DNA of 64,000 bases from Cohnella silvisoli (GTDB taxonomy: Bacteria; Bacillota; Bacilli; Paenibacillales; Paenibacillaceae). The DNA lies in contig NZ_JAIOAP010000016.1 in assembly GCF_021190915.1 (NCBI RefSeq), positions 62,001 to 126,000 on the forward strand, written 5' to 3'. Positions 8,653 to 17,579 of this stretch are shown here, in pieces; position 1 is the stretch's first letter, and each line of letters starts with the position of its first letter. The position numbers were made by a program, and so were the translations under genes. A model generated the notes under the pieces. The model was not told the origin of the DNA. It did no database searches and saw nothing but the letters and a program-made list of their open reading frames with translations.

Positions 8653-9933
8653 CTATAGCGGCCGAATCTCCTCCGCTCGGTTCAAATAAGGACGCAGCGC
8701 CTTCGGTACATAGACAGTCCCGTCTTCCCGCTGATGGTTCTCTAGAAGCGGAATCAGGATCCTCGGGGTTGCGATAGCCGTATTGTTAAGAGTGTGGCAA
8801 TATTGCATCCTTCCGTCTTCATCCCGATAATGAATATTTGCCCGGCGCGCCTGAAAATCAAGCAGGTTCGAGGACGAGTGCGTCTCCCCGTACGATTGCC
8901 TGCTTGGCATCCAAGTCTCAATGTCATATTGCTTGTGTGTTTTTTGCGACATGTCGCCGATACATACGGCAACGACCCGGTACGGCAGCTCCAGCAATTG
9001 CAAAATGTCTTCGGCATTCCGGGTCATTTCCTGCAAGAGCTGCTCTGACAGAGAAGGATCATTTTCGCATAATACAACTTGCTCCACTTTCGCAAACTGA
9101 TGGACCCGATAGAGCCCATGGACATCACGACCGGCCGATCCGATTTCCCTCCGAAAACAGGACGTGACCGCCGCTAGACGGATCGGCTCGTTCAGTTCAA
9201 TGATTTCATTGCCGAAATACGACACCAGGCTCACTTCGGAAGTGCCGATCAAATATTTGTCCTCCTCCGCGACGGCGAAGACCTGGTCCTCACCCGTGGG
9301 AAAAAAACCGGTATTCAAAAGCGCTTCGCCCCGTACCATCATGGGAACCTCAAGCGGAGTAAAACCACGGCGCTCCAGCACATCCATAGCTAGCTGCTGA
9401 ACGGCCCGATGAAGATGATAACCTGTTCCTTTGAGCACGTAATTGCGGGTACCCGCAATTTTCACGCCACGCTGCAGATCGAGAATGCCCAAACGTTCGC
9501 CGATCTCCACATGATTCAATGGCATAAAATCAAATGTCGGAGGCTCGCCCACCCTCCTGATCTCCACATTGTCCGCATCCGATTTCCCGTCCGGCGTATC
9601 GGGCGATACCGGATTCGGCACGAGCAGCATCAGCTCCCGGAAAGCCTTCTCCGCCTCTGCCAGACCGATCTCCAACCCGCCCAACACTTCATTGGCTTCC
9701 CTGACCTGCCGTTTGACTTGCTCCGCCTCGTCATGTTTCCTTTGCTTGATAAGCTCTCCAATCTGCTCGGATAATCGGTTCCGCTCATGGCGCAAACCCT
9801 CGACGTCCTTTAACAACCTTCTCCGCAACTCGTCTTGTTCAAGCAAGTCCGCAATGGAGAGTGTTATCCCCTTCTTCTCAACCGTATGCTGCAGAAGCTC
9901 CCGATGTTCACGTACAAACGCAGTATATAGCAT
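8653..9933 (-). CDS. serS: Seryl-tRNA synthetase, divergent (SerS2-like)
   Basis: About 426 residues. The N-terminal tRNA-binding coiled coil (residues of about 25-105) is followed by the class II catalytic core. Motif 2 is SCFRREIGSAGRD ... LYRVHQF. Motif 3 reads TLNNTAIATPRILIPLLEN, whereas the usual bacterial SerS has NGSGLAVGRTLVAILEN, so this is probably a second paralogue rather than the housekeeping copy. ATG at 9933 has AAGGGAGAG upstream; longer in-frame extensions run into serC. It lies 14 bases after serC under the same serine T-box, so its expression should rise when tRNA-Ser is uncharged. Confidence 0.92.
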   Translation of the reverse strand: MLYTAFVREHRELLQHTVEKKGITLSIADLLEQDELRRRLLKDVEGLRHERNRLSEQIGELIKQRKHDEAEQVKRQVREANEVLGGLEIGLAEAEKAFRELMLLVPNPVSPDTPDGKSDADNVEIRRVGEPPTFDFMPLNHVEIGERLGILDLQRGVKIAGTRNYVLKGTGYHLHRAVQQLAMDVLERRGFTPLEVPMMVRGEALLNTGFFPTGEDQVFAVAEEDKYLIGTSEVSLVSYFGNEIIELNEPIRLAAVTSCFRREIGSAGRDVHGLYRVHQFAKVEQVVLCENDPSLSEQLLQEMTRNAEDILQLLELPYRVVAVCIGDMSQKTHKQYDIETWMPSRQSYGETHSSSNLLDFQARRANIHYRDEDGRMQYCHTLNNTAIATPRILIPLLENHQREDGTVYVPKALRPYLNRAEEIRPL

Positions 9934-9947
9934 ATCTATTCTCTCCC

Positions 9948-11033
9948 TTACCCGTGTCTTTTGCGAAAATCGTTCATGAACCCGGCGAGTGCCTGACATG
10001 ACTCGGTGGGGACTGCGTTGTAAGCGGAAGCGCGCAGTCCTCCGACACTGCGGTGACCGGCCAGACCTTCGAATCCATTCCGTTCGGATTCCACAACAAA
10101 CGCCTTTTCCAATAGTTCATCCTTCATTCGCCATGTCACATTCATCATGGAGCGGAATGGCTTTTCCACGATGCCTTTGTAAAATCCGCCGCTGGCATCG
10201 ATGGCTTCGTAGAGGAACCCGGCTTTCTTCGTATTCCGCTTTTCCAGTTCCGCGATACCACCTTGACGCACAACCCATTCCAGCATGAGTTTCGTCATAT
10301 AGATGGCGTGTACGGGTGGCGTGTTGTAAAGCGACTTATGCTGCGCATAGGTGCCATACTTGAAAATGGTCGGAATACGCTCGTTGCCTTCCTTCAGCAG
10401 CTCGCTTCGAATAACGACGGCCGTCACGCCGGCGGGACCCAGATTTTTTTGCGCGGCTGCGTAGAACATGGCGAACTTCGTCCAGTCCATTCTCCGGCTT
10501 AAAATATCGCTCGTCATATCGCCAATCAGCGGAATAGAGCCTGTATCGGGGATCTCCTGAAACTGCGATCCTTCGATCGTGTTGTTGGTCGTTATGTGAA
10601 TGTAAGCTGTATTCATACCGGCGGCCAGCGGGTTCACATCCGGAAGCTTTGTCCAGTTATCCGCCTTACTGCTGGCGAGAATCTCCGTTTGACCTACCGT
10701 TTGCGCTTCTTGATAAGCCTTTTCCGCAAAGCTCCCGGACAACACATAACGCCCGACTTTCTCCTCTTTGAGCAAATTGAGCGGCACCAGAGCGAACTGG
10801 GTGCTTGCTCCTCCCCCCATGAACAGAACCTGGTAACCTGACGGTAACCCGATCACCTCAATTAGAAGCTGCTCCGTCTCCCCCATCAATTGCTCCACGA
10901 TTCGGCTTCGGTGCGACATTTCCATGAGCGACATTCCTGTTTGCCCATACTCGACGAATGCCCGTTGCGCCTGCTCCAGCACCTCAAGCGGCAATGCCGC
11001 CGGCCCCGGGTTAAAGTTGTAGACACGATTCAT
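9948..11033 (-). CDS. serC: Phosphoserine aminotransferase
   Basis: 361 residues, the normal length. The N-terminus RVYNFNPGPAALP is the family signature. FYAAAQKNLGPAGVT carries the PLP lysine, and the C-terminal segment GHRSVGGLRASAYNA is the substrate-binding block. It converts 3-phosphohydroxypyruvate and glutamate to phosphoserine in serine synthesis. The ATG start is preceded by a T-box leader with its own terminator, so transcription responds to uncharged tRNA-Ser (specificity inferred from the operon content). It is followed by serS. Confidence 0.96.
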   Translation of the reverse strand: MNRVYNFNPGPAALPLEVLEQAQRAFVEYGQTGMSLMEMSHRSRIVEQLMGETEQLLIEVIGLPSGYQVLFMGGGASTQFALVPLNLLKEEKVGRYVLSGSFAEKAYQEAQTVGQTEILASSKADNWTKLPDVNPLAAGMNTAYIHITTNNTIEGSQFQEIPDTGSIPLIGDMTSDILSRRMDWTKFAMFYAAAQKNLGPAGVTAVVIRSELLKEGNERIPTIFKYGTYAQHKSLYNTPPVHAIYMTKLMLEWVVRQGGIAELEKRNTKKAGFLYEAIDASGGFYKGIVEKPFRSMMNVTWRMKDELLEKAFVVESERNGFEGLAGHRSVGGLRASAYNAVPTESCQALAGFMNDFRKRHG

Positions 11034-11067
11034 AGTTCCTCAACCTCTCTTCCAGTTTTTGGGTAAC

Positions 11068-11104
11068 AAAAAAACGCCCTTCGTCCGAATTGGGACGAGG
11101 AGCG
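11068..11104 (-). terminator. T-box terminator helix
   Basis: On the minus strand, CGCTCCTCGTCC pairs with GGACGAAGGGCG around a short loop and is followed by TTTTTTT. It lies directly downstream of the T-box sequence and 35 bases before the serC start. It is the OFF state of the leader. Confidence 0.85.
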
Positions 11105-11290
11105 TCAGCTCGCGGTGCCACCCAACTTGATCGAACCGCGACATAACGCGATTCAATCCTCTTGGTTCCGCGATAACGGGCGGGGCCGGTAAGCTTAGGA
11201 CACAACCCGAACGGGCTGCTCTTGACGAAAACGCCTCCGAGTTGGATTCTCTTCACAGGCATGATCCGAATGTGTAGTTGTTGATCATTC
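11068..11290 (-). promoter_or_regulatory. T-box riboswitch leader of serC-serS
   Basis: The conserved T-box GGGTGGCACCGCG lies at 11111-11126 (minus strand). It can pair with the 5' half of the terminator to form the antiterminator. Upstream sequence to about 11290 forms the stem I region. I could not assign the specifier codon with certainty; a UCC in GAATCCAAC near 11245 is a candidate that would fit serine. The leader begins right after a truncated EamA gene. Confidence 0.9.
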
Positions 11291-11312
11291 TATAGCTTGC
11301 TCTTGTGTTTTG

Positions 11313-11777
11313 TCAAGAACGTTCATAGCCTAAATCCGAGAGTTTTTGCGCGCGGAACGAACCCGCTCTATCCTCCGCGCCCGAAAGCTTGGGAACGGTA
11401 ATAGCCTCTCCCAGAAACAAGCGCGCCAGCAGCATGGTCGCCACAGGCGACAGAGCGATGATGAGCGAAGCGTTTCCGACCGTGGAATGTTGCAGCCCTT
11501 CGAAATAGAAGAACTGGTTGCACAACGTTCCAAACAGCCCCGCCCAAATCAGAAGGACCCACTCCGACCGAGTGGGACGTTTCAATTTCCGACCAAAGGT
11601 TGCGACCGCAATCAGGAAAAGCGATGTGACGCACAACCGCGAATAGGACAGGAAAATGGGAGAGAACTCCCGCAGCAAATAAGCGCTCGCGACGTAATTG
11701 GCGCCCCAAACCAGGCAAACGCCGAGCAAGCGTAAAATGACGGTACGATCTTTCAAACAGGTTGTCCTCCCGATCAT
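11313..11777 (-). pseudogene. Truncated EamA/DMT-family transporter
   Basis: This reads as the N-terminal half of an EamA permease: LGVCLVWGANYVAS opens helix 1, and further helices follow to ATMLLARLFLGEAI. After about residue 130 the similarity stops and an unrelated tail (AEDRAGSFRAQK) leads to a stop. Intact family members have about 300 residues and ten helices in two repeats, so the second repeat is missing. The break lies 20 bases from the T-box leader, which suggests one deletion joined the two. TTG at 11756 with GGGAGG upstream is an alternative start. Confidence 0.75.
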
Positions 11778-11782
11778 TCACT

Positions 11783-14050
11783 TCATCTTTCTATTCCGGA
11801 CATATGAAACTGTCGATGCTCATTTGGCGTTCTTCCCGTCATTTTCTTGAACGTAGTGTAAAAATGACTTTTCGTCTGGAAGCCGGAGCTTTCGGCAATG
11901 TCAGCGATGGACCAATTGGTGGACTCCAACAATCTTTTAACGTTTTCGATTCGGGTTTCTATTATATAATCCAGCAGCGTCACTCCAGTGACATCCTTGA
12001 ACACTTGGCGGACATAGCTGGTGGACAAGTTAAGATAGCTGCCGATTTCTTCTGCGGAGAGCATCGGATCGTGAATCCGGTTGTTGATGTAGTCTCGTAC
12101 TTCCACTGCTAGAGTCTCTTTGCGTCCGGCATTACGGCGTTGCCACATATTTAGAATAATATCTCCAAGTTTCTCGCTTAACCAATCCCGCACCTCATCA
12201 AGCGTGCGGAAACGCTCCAGAAACTTTTGTATCCCTACGGAATGATCAAAGAAAACGAAAGGCTTCAAGGCTTTCATCAGGTTATGAAAAAGAATGGTTA
12301 GTTCAAAGATACATTCCGCTCTGGACATACTTTTCATTTGGCTTATCAGAACATCCAAGATAGCAATTGCTTTATCCTGTTGCCCCAGACGTACATTTTG
12401 AATGAGGCTTTCGACGAGTTTTTCGTCTCCCGAATGCTTGACGATGTCCGCATACCGTTTGTAATCTTTCTCCTGAAATACATTTCCTTCTCCCGTTATG
12501 AATTTCAAATGGGTCAATTCGTATGTGTGATCATAAATTGTGCGAAGATCTCCCTCTTGCTCAAAGGACTCGCTCATGCCAATGACTATATGAATGTTCA
12601 GCCATGTTTCAATTTGCTCGGCAATTTGGCCCAAGACATTGAGCCATGAATCGTTTTCTCTCCCTTTATGACCGACTAGGAAAACGACATGGTCGCCACC
12701 AAAATCGACGCTTTCTGCTGTCCATCCCTGCTCCGTAACAATTTCCTTGGCGATATTGCTTATCCCGTATTTCAGCAATTTCCGAGAACCGAAATTGCTG
12801 TATTTTTCGGTAAACGCCGCATACTGGTCAATCCGTAATACGATCATCCGCATTTGTTCGTAGGACAGCAGTCGAAAATGGGATTCTACATAAACCCTGA
12901 TCGGTTCGCTCATGGCACCGATAAGGATCCATTGCCGCATATATTCTCCATCGATCACCTCCTGATGATTACGCATGGAGAATACCATGTTGTCCACCGT
13001 ATCAAACAATGCATCCATTCCTTTTTGAATAACACTATACTCTCCGGAATTTGCGGAAAAATCGGGTGCCTGCTTCATGCGGGCTTTAGCAAACTCATGT
13101 CTGATCCGCGCGGCCAATTGGCTCAGTGGGCGGTAAGAGCGGCGAGAGATCCAATACAAGAGGATGAATAGCATCAGAAGTACAGTAAAGGAAGTTACGA
13201 GAATTTGACGCTGGAACGTTATGATCTTCTCTTTTGCGATCCCAAGGCGGGTCAAGTAAAACATGGTCCACGGCTGTGATTCCATATTCCGCTCGATTAC
13301 CGACCATTCCTCGCCACCGTCGACAATCTTGAACATTTCACCGGCAACACGATTTTGGAATGCCGCTTGAACCAGCGCTTCGGCTCCAGGCGAAGCTGTC
13401 ACCACGTTGCCCTGATCGTCTGTAATAGCCACTTCAATGCCAGTTTGAATGCTGGATTGTAGAATCGTATTCTGAAACAGTCGGTTATCCAGCAGCATCA
13501 CCAAATAACCGTTGTAGGCATTATGAATCGGCGTGGAAGGTACAACCAAACACATAAATTTCTGGCCGCCAATTTCATGATTAAAAAACCGAAGTACCCT
13601 GGGCCTGTCATCCCGAACGTTGGTGAGCATGCGCTGATCTTCGAATTGGTCGGCTGCCCGTATTCCTACGCTGGAGTCAATGACCTCCTGGGTATTGGTA
13701 TTGATCAAGTATGTTTTATAAATGAACGGTTCATTGGCCAGCAATGTAGCCATCCCATTGGAGGCGATCATGGCCGAAAGCGGATTCTTGGTATCCGATA
13801 TTAGCCATTCGCGAACAGCTGGTGTTTCGTAAATGCTCAAAGCGTATGATTTAAGCCTGTTCAGAGCGAACTCCGTGCCTTTCAGCGTTTGATCAAACCT
13901 GGCCCCTGCGTTGGTATTGATTTCTTCTTGCGCGTAAGTGGTGAATTTGGCGGAAAGAAAGAGGGTATAGGGCACGAATGCGAGAGTGAACAGAATCGAT
14001 AGAAACAGAAAAACCCGGATGTACGTTTGTTTAAGCTTCAATCGATTCAT
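11783..14050 (-). CDS. Membrane-bound AraC-family regulator with extracytoplasmic Cache-like sensor
   Basis: About 755 residues. Helix 1 (residues of about 8-30) and helix 2 (ILVTSFTVLLMLFILLYWISRR, near 285-305) flank a roughly 250-residue extracytoplasmic sensor of Cache type. A cytoplasmic linker leads to a C-terminal AraC HTH pair (LSAEEIGSYLNLSTSYVRQVF, then WSIADIAESSGFQ). ATG at 14050 with AGAGAGGAGT upstream is preferred to an upstream in-frame start. These one-component sensors are common beside Lpl-type sugar transporters in Paenibacillus and usually activate them. Here it is the last gene of the creatininase-transporter operon. Confidence 0.88.
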   Translation of the reverse strand: MNRLKLKQTYIRVFLFLSILFTLAFVPYTLFLSAKFTTYAQEEINTNAGARFDQTLKGTEFALNRLKSYALSIYETPAVREWLISDTKNPLSAMIASNGMATLLANEPFIYKTYLINTNTQEVIDSSVGIRAADQFEDQRMLTNVRDDRPRVLRFFNHEIGGQKFMCLVVPSTPIHNAYNGYLVMLLDNRLFQNTILQSSIQTGIEVAITDDQGNVVTASPGAEALVQAAFQNRVAGEMFKIVDGGEEWSVIERNMESQPWTMFYLTRLGIAKEKIITFQRQILVTSFTVLLMLFILLYWISRRSYRPLSQLAARIRHEFAKARMKQAPDFSANSGEYSVIQKGMDALFDTVDNMVFSMRNHQEVIDGEYMRQWILIGAMSEPIRVYVESHFRLLSYEQMRMIVLRIDQYAAFTEKYSNFGSRKLLKYGISNIAKEIVTEQGWTAESVDFGGDHVVFLVGHKGRENDSWLNVLGQIAEQIETWLNIHIVIGMSESFEQEGDLRTIYDHTYELTHLKFITGEGNVFQEKDYKRYADIVKHSGDEKLVESLIQNVRLGQQDKAIAILDVLISQMKSMSRAECIFELTILFHNLMKALKPFVFFDHSVGIQKFLERFRTLDEVRDWLSEKLGDIILNMWQRRNAGRKETLAVEVRDYINNRIHDPMLSAEEIGSYLNLSTSYVRQVFKDVTGVTLLDYIIETRIENVKRLLESTNWSIADIAESSGFQTKSHFYTTFKKMTGRTPNEHRQFHMSGIER

Positions 14051-14165
14051 GATGATACTCCTCTCTTTGCTGCCACTATACTTCGGAACCAAGAAGGACC
14101 GGAAGACGCAGCGCAAGCAGCTCCTCCGGTTACTGGTCGACCTCCGTCATTCGGATCTTGGCGAC

Positions 14166-15689
14166 TTATTCGTGAAGAAACGCATCGATTTGTTTTTGCA
14201 TCTCCTGCTGGATTTTCTTAAGCGATGGTCCGCCTTCTTTTTTGAAATCCGCCCAAGCGGTATCCGGGTCCAGCACGCCGTTGAAAATAGTCGGATAGTA
14301 TTTGTCTTCGATCGTTTTAAATTTGGTCATCTCGTTCAACACCGGTTGTGGATCGAATTGGAAGCCGGTCAGCACGTCTTTCTCAAAATTGTTCGCATCC
14401 CTGGTAAACTTGTTGAGCTCGATCACTTCTTCCGATTGGGAAGCGTTTAACCGTTCAAATGTCGGGTTCCATATCCATAAATAAGGGAACCATGAATAGT
14501 TTGAATCGAGGGGTTTGTATTTGTCATCGCCGACTGCTTCCCAATTCTTTCCTTGAATCCCGTAGGCAAGAAGATCGTAGTTCTCCTTTTGCTGCGTCCA
14601 ATTGAGGAATTGGATCGCTCTTTCCTTATGCTTGCTCGTTATCGGCACAGACATGAAATTCCATTGCGAGAAGTTTGTAATGTTCTTCTTTGGCGTTTTA
14701 TCGAAGAACGTGACAGCTTCCACTTTGCCACCAGGTACATTTTTCATGACGGCCTGCTCAATATTGTTCTTCACGCCGAAATCGTTAACCGGAATGATCG
14801 CCGCCTTGCCGCCGCTGAATTCTCCTTCGTAGTCCTTAATGGCCAGCACGTCAGGATGAATAATGCCATCTTGATACATCTTTCTGGCATTCTTAATCCA
14901 ATCCCATACCTTCGGCTCCATTTCATCCAATAAGTTGTACACCTTGCCGTCGTTATTCTTGTAGTAGAGAGTAATGTCGGCCATAGCCTGCGTTCTTCTG
15001 ATTTGGGTCTCCTGATCGAATCTGGAGCGGAAAGAAGCCTCCGAGAGGAACCCTATGCTAGGTAAAATCGGAGCGAGTCCCGGTTCTTTAGCTTTTACGG
15101 CGTATGCGAATTTTACAAGTTCGTCGTACGTTTTGATCGGTGCTATACCGAGTTTATTGCGGATGTCCTGACGAATCAAATAGGTATAGCCAAAATATTG
15201 CGAATCACCCAGCGGGATTCCGTATGTTTTGCCGTTCACCTTGTTGCCTTCGAACATCTCAGGAGGACGAGTGGCCAGAATGTTCTGACCGTATTTCTTC
15301 AGCAAATCGTCAAGCGGTTCATAATAACCGGAGGCGATGTTCGAATACATGCTTGCCAAAGGCGAATCCCAGATAAGGTCTGCCTCCTCGCCAGAAGCGA
15401 GCGTCATCTGTATTTTCTGCATGATATCGGAAACCGGTACGAATACGACATCCAGTTTGACGTTGAGCGTGCCGGCCATTCTGCGTTCGGCTTCCGCCAC
15501 CACTTTATCGAAATCCGCTGGTCGATTGCCCCACATCAATATTTTAAGTGTGACCGGATCGAGTTTTTCACTGGCTGCTTGGGTGGACGAAGCGGAGGAT
15601 TGGGAGATTTCGGACTTTCCGCCGGCGCATGCGGCCAACACCGTTGTCATAAGAAACACGCAAAGGATGGCTGCGAATCTTTTTTTCAT
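14166..15689 (-). CDS. Sugar ABC transporter solute-binding lipoprotein (LplA-like, DUF3502 type)
   Basis: 507 residues. The lipoprotein signal ends in LAAC (Cys at about residue 21), followed by a family 1 binding fold. The C-terminal part (YYPTIFNGVLDPDTAW ... LKKIQQEMQKQIDAFL) matches DUF3502, found on Lpl-type binding proteins. It should capture an oligosaccharide for the two permeases immediately upstream in the operon. The operon order is creatininase, LplB-like, LplC-like, this gene, AraC sensor, so the binding protein comes after its permeases, unlike the other four importers here. Confidence 0.9.
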   Translation of the reverse strand: MKKRFAAILCVFLMTTVLAACAGGKSEISQSSASSTQAASEKLDPVTLKILMWGNRPADFDKVVAEAERRMAGTLNVKLDVVFVPVSDIMQKIQMTLASGEEADLIWDSPLASMYSNIASGYYEPLDDLLKKYGQNILATRPPEMFEGNKVNGKTYGIPLGDSQYFGYTYLIRQDIRNKLGIAPIKTYDELVKFAYAVKAKEPGLAPILPSIGFLSEASFRSRFDQETQIRRTQAMADITLYYKNNDGKVYNLLDEMEPKVWDWIKNARKMYQDGIIHPDVLAIKDYEGEFSGGKAAIIPVNDFGVKNNIEQAVMKNVPGGKVEAVTFFDKTPKKNITNFSQWNFMSVPITSKHKERAIQFLNWTQQKENYDLLAYGIQGKNWEAVGDDKYKPLDSNYSWFPYLWIWNPTFERLNASQSEEVIELNKFTRDANNFEKDVLTGFQFDPQPVLNEMTKFKTIEDKYYPTIFNGVLDPDTAWADFKKEGGPSLKKIQQEMQKQIDAFLHE

Positions 15690-15730
15690 TTATGCGTCAC
15701 TGCCCTTTCTCATTTTATTTGATAACCCAG

Positions 15731-16603
15731 TTACCCTTTTACTGCTCCTATGGTGAGACCTTTGACGAAGTATTTCTGTACGAATGGATACAGGAGAATA
15801 ATCGGGCCAATCGTAACGCAGACCGTAGCCAATTGCACACCTTTGACAGGCAAGGGCTTGTCGAACGAAACGTTGCCACCCTGAAGATACGATTGCATGT
15901 TCATATTCGCAATCAATTGACGAATCATGATTTGAAGCGGATGAAGGTGGTAGTTGTCGACGAACATGATGGCCAAATACCAATCATTCCAATATTGCAG
16001 CGCGTAAAACAAGGTGATCGTGGCCAAAGCCGGCACGGTCATAGGCCAAATGATGCGGAAGAAAGTCGTGAACTCGTTCGCGCCGTCGATCGTCGCCGCT
16101 TCGTTCACCTCGTAAGGGATTGTCCGGTAAAACGCGACCAAAATGAAAGCATAAAAGGGATTCAGCAGATAGGGCAAGATCATGGACCAAATAGAATCTT
16201 TCAATCCCAGCCAAATCGCGACGAGAATGTAGAATCCAACCATACCGGATCCAAAGATCATCGTAAAGTAGGTCATGAACGACAACAATCCGCCGAATTT
16301 CGCTTTTTTATGCGCCATCACATACGCCATGGTGGATGTTATCAGAAGTGACAATGCCGTCCCCACGACGGTGACAACTAACGTCACGCTGTAACTCCTC
16401 CACAATTGGCTGCCTTGAAACAAATATTGGTAAGCGTAGGTACTGAATTCGCTCGGAAAAAGCTGATAACCCGCGGTTTGAAGACTGCTCTCTGAAGCGA
16501 ATGAATCGACGACAACCATCCAGAACGGCACGGCGCAAATCACGACGAAGAACGCGATGAACGAGTATACCGCAACAGAAAACAGCCGATTGGAAAATGC
16601 CAT
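15731..16603 (-). CDS. Sugar ABC transporter permease, LplC/MalG-type
   Basis: About 290 residues with six predicted membrane helices. The EAA loop EVNEAATIDGA is the docking site for an ATPase. The C-terminus VKGLTIGAVKG is typical of the MalG/LplC side. Of two adjacent ATGs (16609 and 16603), the second has proper spacing (7 bases) from AAAGGAG. It lies 12 bases after the LplB-like permease and 40 bases before the binding protein. Confidence 0.9.
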   Translation of the reverse strand: MAFSNRLFSVAVYSFIAFFVVICAVPFWMVVVDSFASESSLQTAGYQLFPSEFSTYAYQYLFQGSQLWRSYSVTLVVTVVGTALSLLITSTMAYVMAHKKAKFGGLLSFMTYFTMIFGSGMVGFYILVAIWLGLKDSIWSMILPYLLNPFYAFILVAFYRTIPYEVNEAATIDGANEFTTFFRIIWPMTVPALATITLFYALQYWNDWYLAIMFVDNYHLHPLQIMIRQLIANMNMQSYLQGGNVSFDKPLPVKGVQLATVCVTIGPIILLYPFVQKYFVKGLTIGAVKG

Positions 16604-16615
16604 GCGCATGCTCCT

Positions 16616-17491
16616 TTAAAACAAGGATGATTCCCTGTCAATTTTCCTTGCTATCCAATTGAAGAATAGGATCGTGATCAGCCCCATGACTGCTTGGTAA
16701 AGAACCACCGAACCCGCCATACTGAAGTTGCCTAAACTCCTTAGCGCGCGGAAAGAATACGTATCAATGACGTCGGTCTTCGGAATCAGAATCGGGTTAT
16801 CCCCGATAATGCCATAAATCATTCCGAAATCGCCATAAAAAATTCTCCCAATTTGCAATAAAAGCAGGACAACTAACGTTGGTCGAAGCAGCGGCAATGT
16901 AATATGAAGAATTTGCTGAAACCTGCCCGCACCATCGAGAGTAGCGCTCTCATAGTATTCCGACGAAATAGCGGTAATAGCCGAGAAGAAAATGATCGTG
17001 ACATATCCGGACATTTTCCAAACAAACAGAGCGGTCAGGATATAAGGCCATAGGTTCGCGTTTCCGTACCAGTTATAACTTCCCTCTCCCATGGCGTTTA
17101 GCAGTTTATTCAAGATGCCGTCGGACGTATTGAAAACCGCATAAGTCATGAAACTCACCACAAGCCACGAGACGAAGTAGGGAAGGAAAATGACGGATTG
17201 GGCTAATCTCTTATACAAGGCATATCGTATTTCATTCAAGAAAATCGCGAGGATGAGTGCAATCCCCAGCGTGAAAAAGATAAACATACTGTTGAGAAAC
17301 AAAGTGTTCACAGTGACATGAATCCAATCGTCGGAACTGAAGAAAAATTTGAAATTGTCCAGTCCAGCCCACTTGCTGCCCCAAATTCCTTGGCTCGGAC
17401 GAAACTGTTTGAATGCCACAATATGACCGAACATTGGAAGGTAAGCAAAAACGAGCAGAAAAAGAAACCCGGGAAGAGCAAGCAGGTACAA
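16616..17491 (-). CDS. Sugar ABC transporter permease, LplB/MalF-type
   Basis: 291 residues from the only canonical start (TTG at 17491), with an EAA loop EYYESATLDGAGR. The TTG has no ribosome site and begins directly at the first helix (YLLALPGFLFLL). The frame stays open upstream and reads GSAIWIYKELRTNRYLYLLALPG, the usual N-terminus of LplB proteins. In that extension AAAAGGGAGGGG lies 6 bases before an ATC at 17527. The true start is therefore probably a non-canonical ATC, or a sequence error removed an ATG. Confidence 0.88.
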   Translation of the reverse strand: MYLLALPGFLFLLVFAYLPMFGHIVAFKQFRPSQGIWGSKWAGLDNFKFFFSSDDWIHVTVNTLFLNSMFIFFTLGIALILAIFLNEIRYALYKRLAQSVIFLPYFVSWLVVSFMTYAVFNTSDGILNKLLNAMGEGSYNWYGNANLWPYILTALFVWKMSGYVTIIFFSAITAISSEYYESATLDGAGRFQQILHITLPLLRPTLVVLLLLQIGRIFYGDFGMIYGIIGDNPILIPKTDVIDTYSFRALRSLGNFSMAGSVVLYQAVMGLITILFFNWIARKIDRESSLF

Positions 17492-17579
17492 ATACCGATT
17501 CGTTCGAAGCTCCTTGTAAATCCAGATCGCAGACCCCTCCCTTTTGACGCCATTTGTATCAAAATCCGATCAAATTAAT

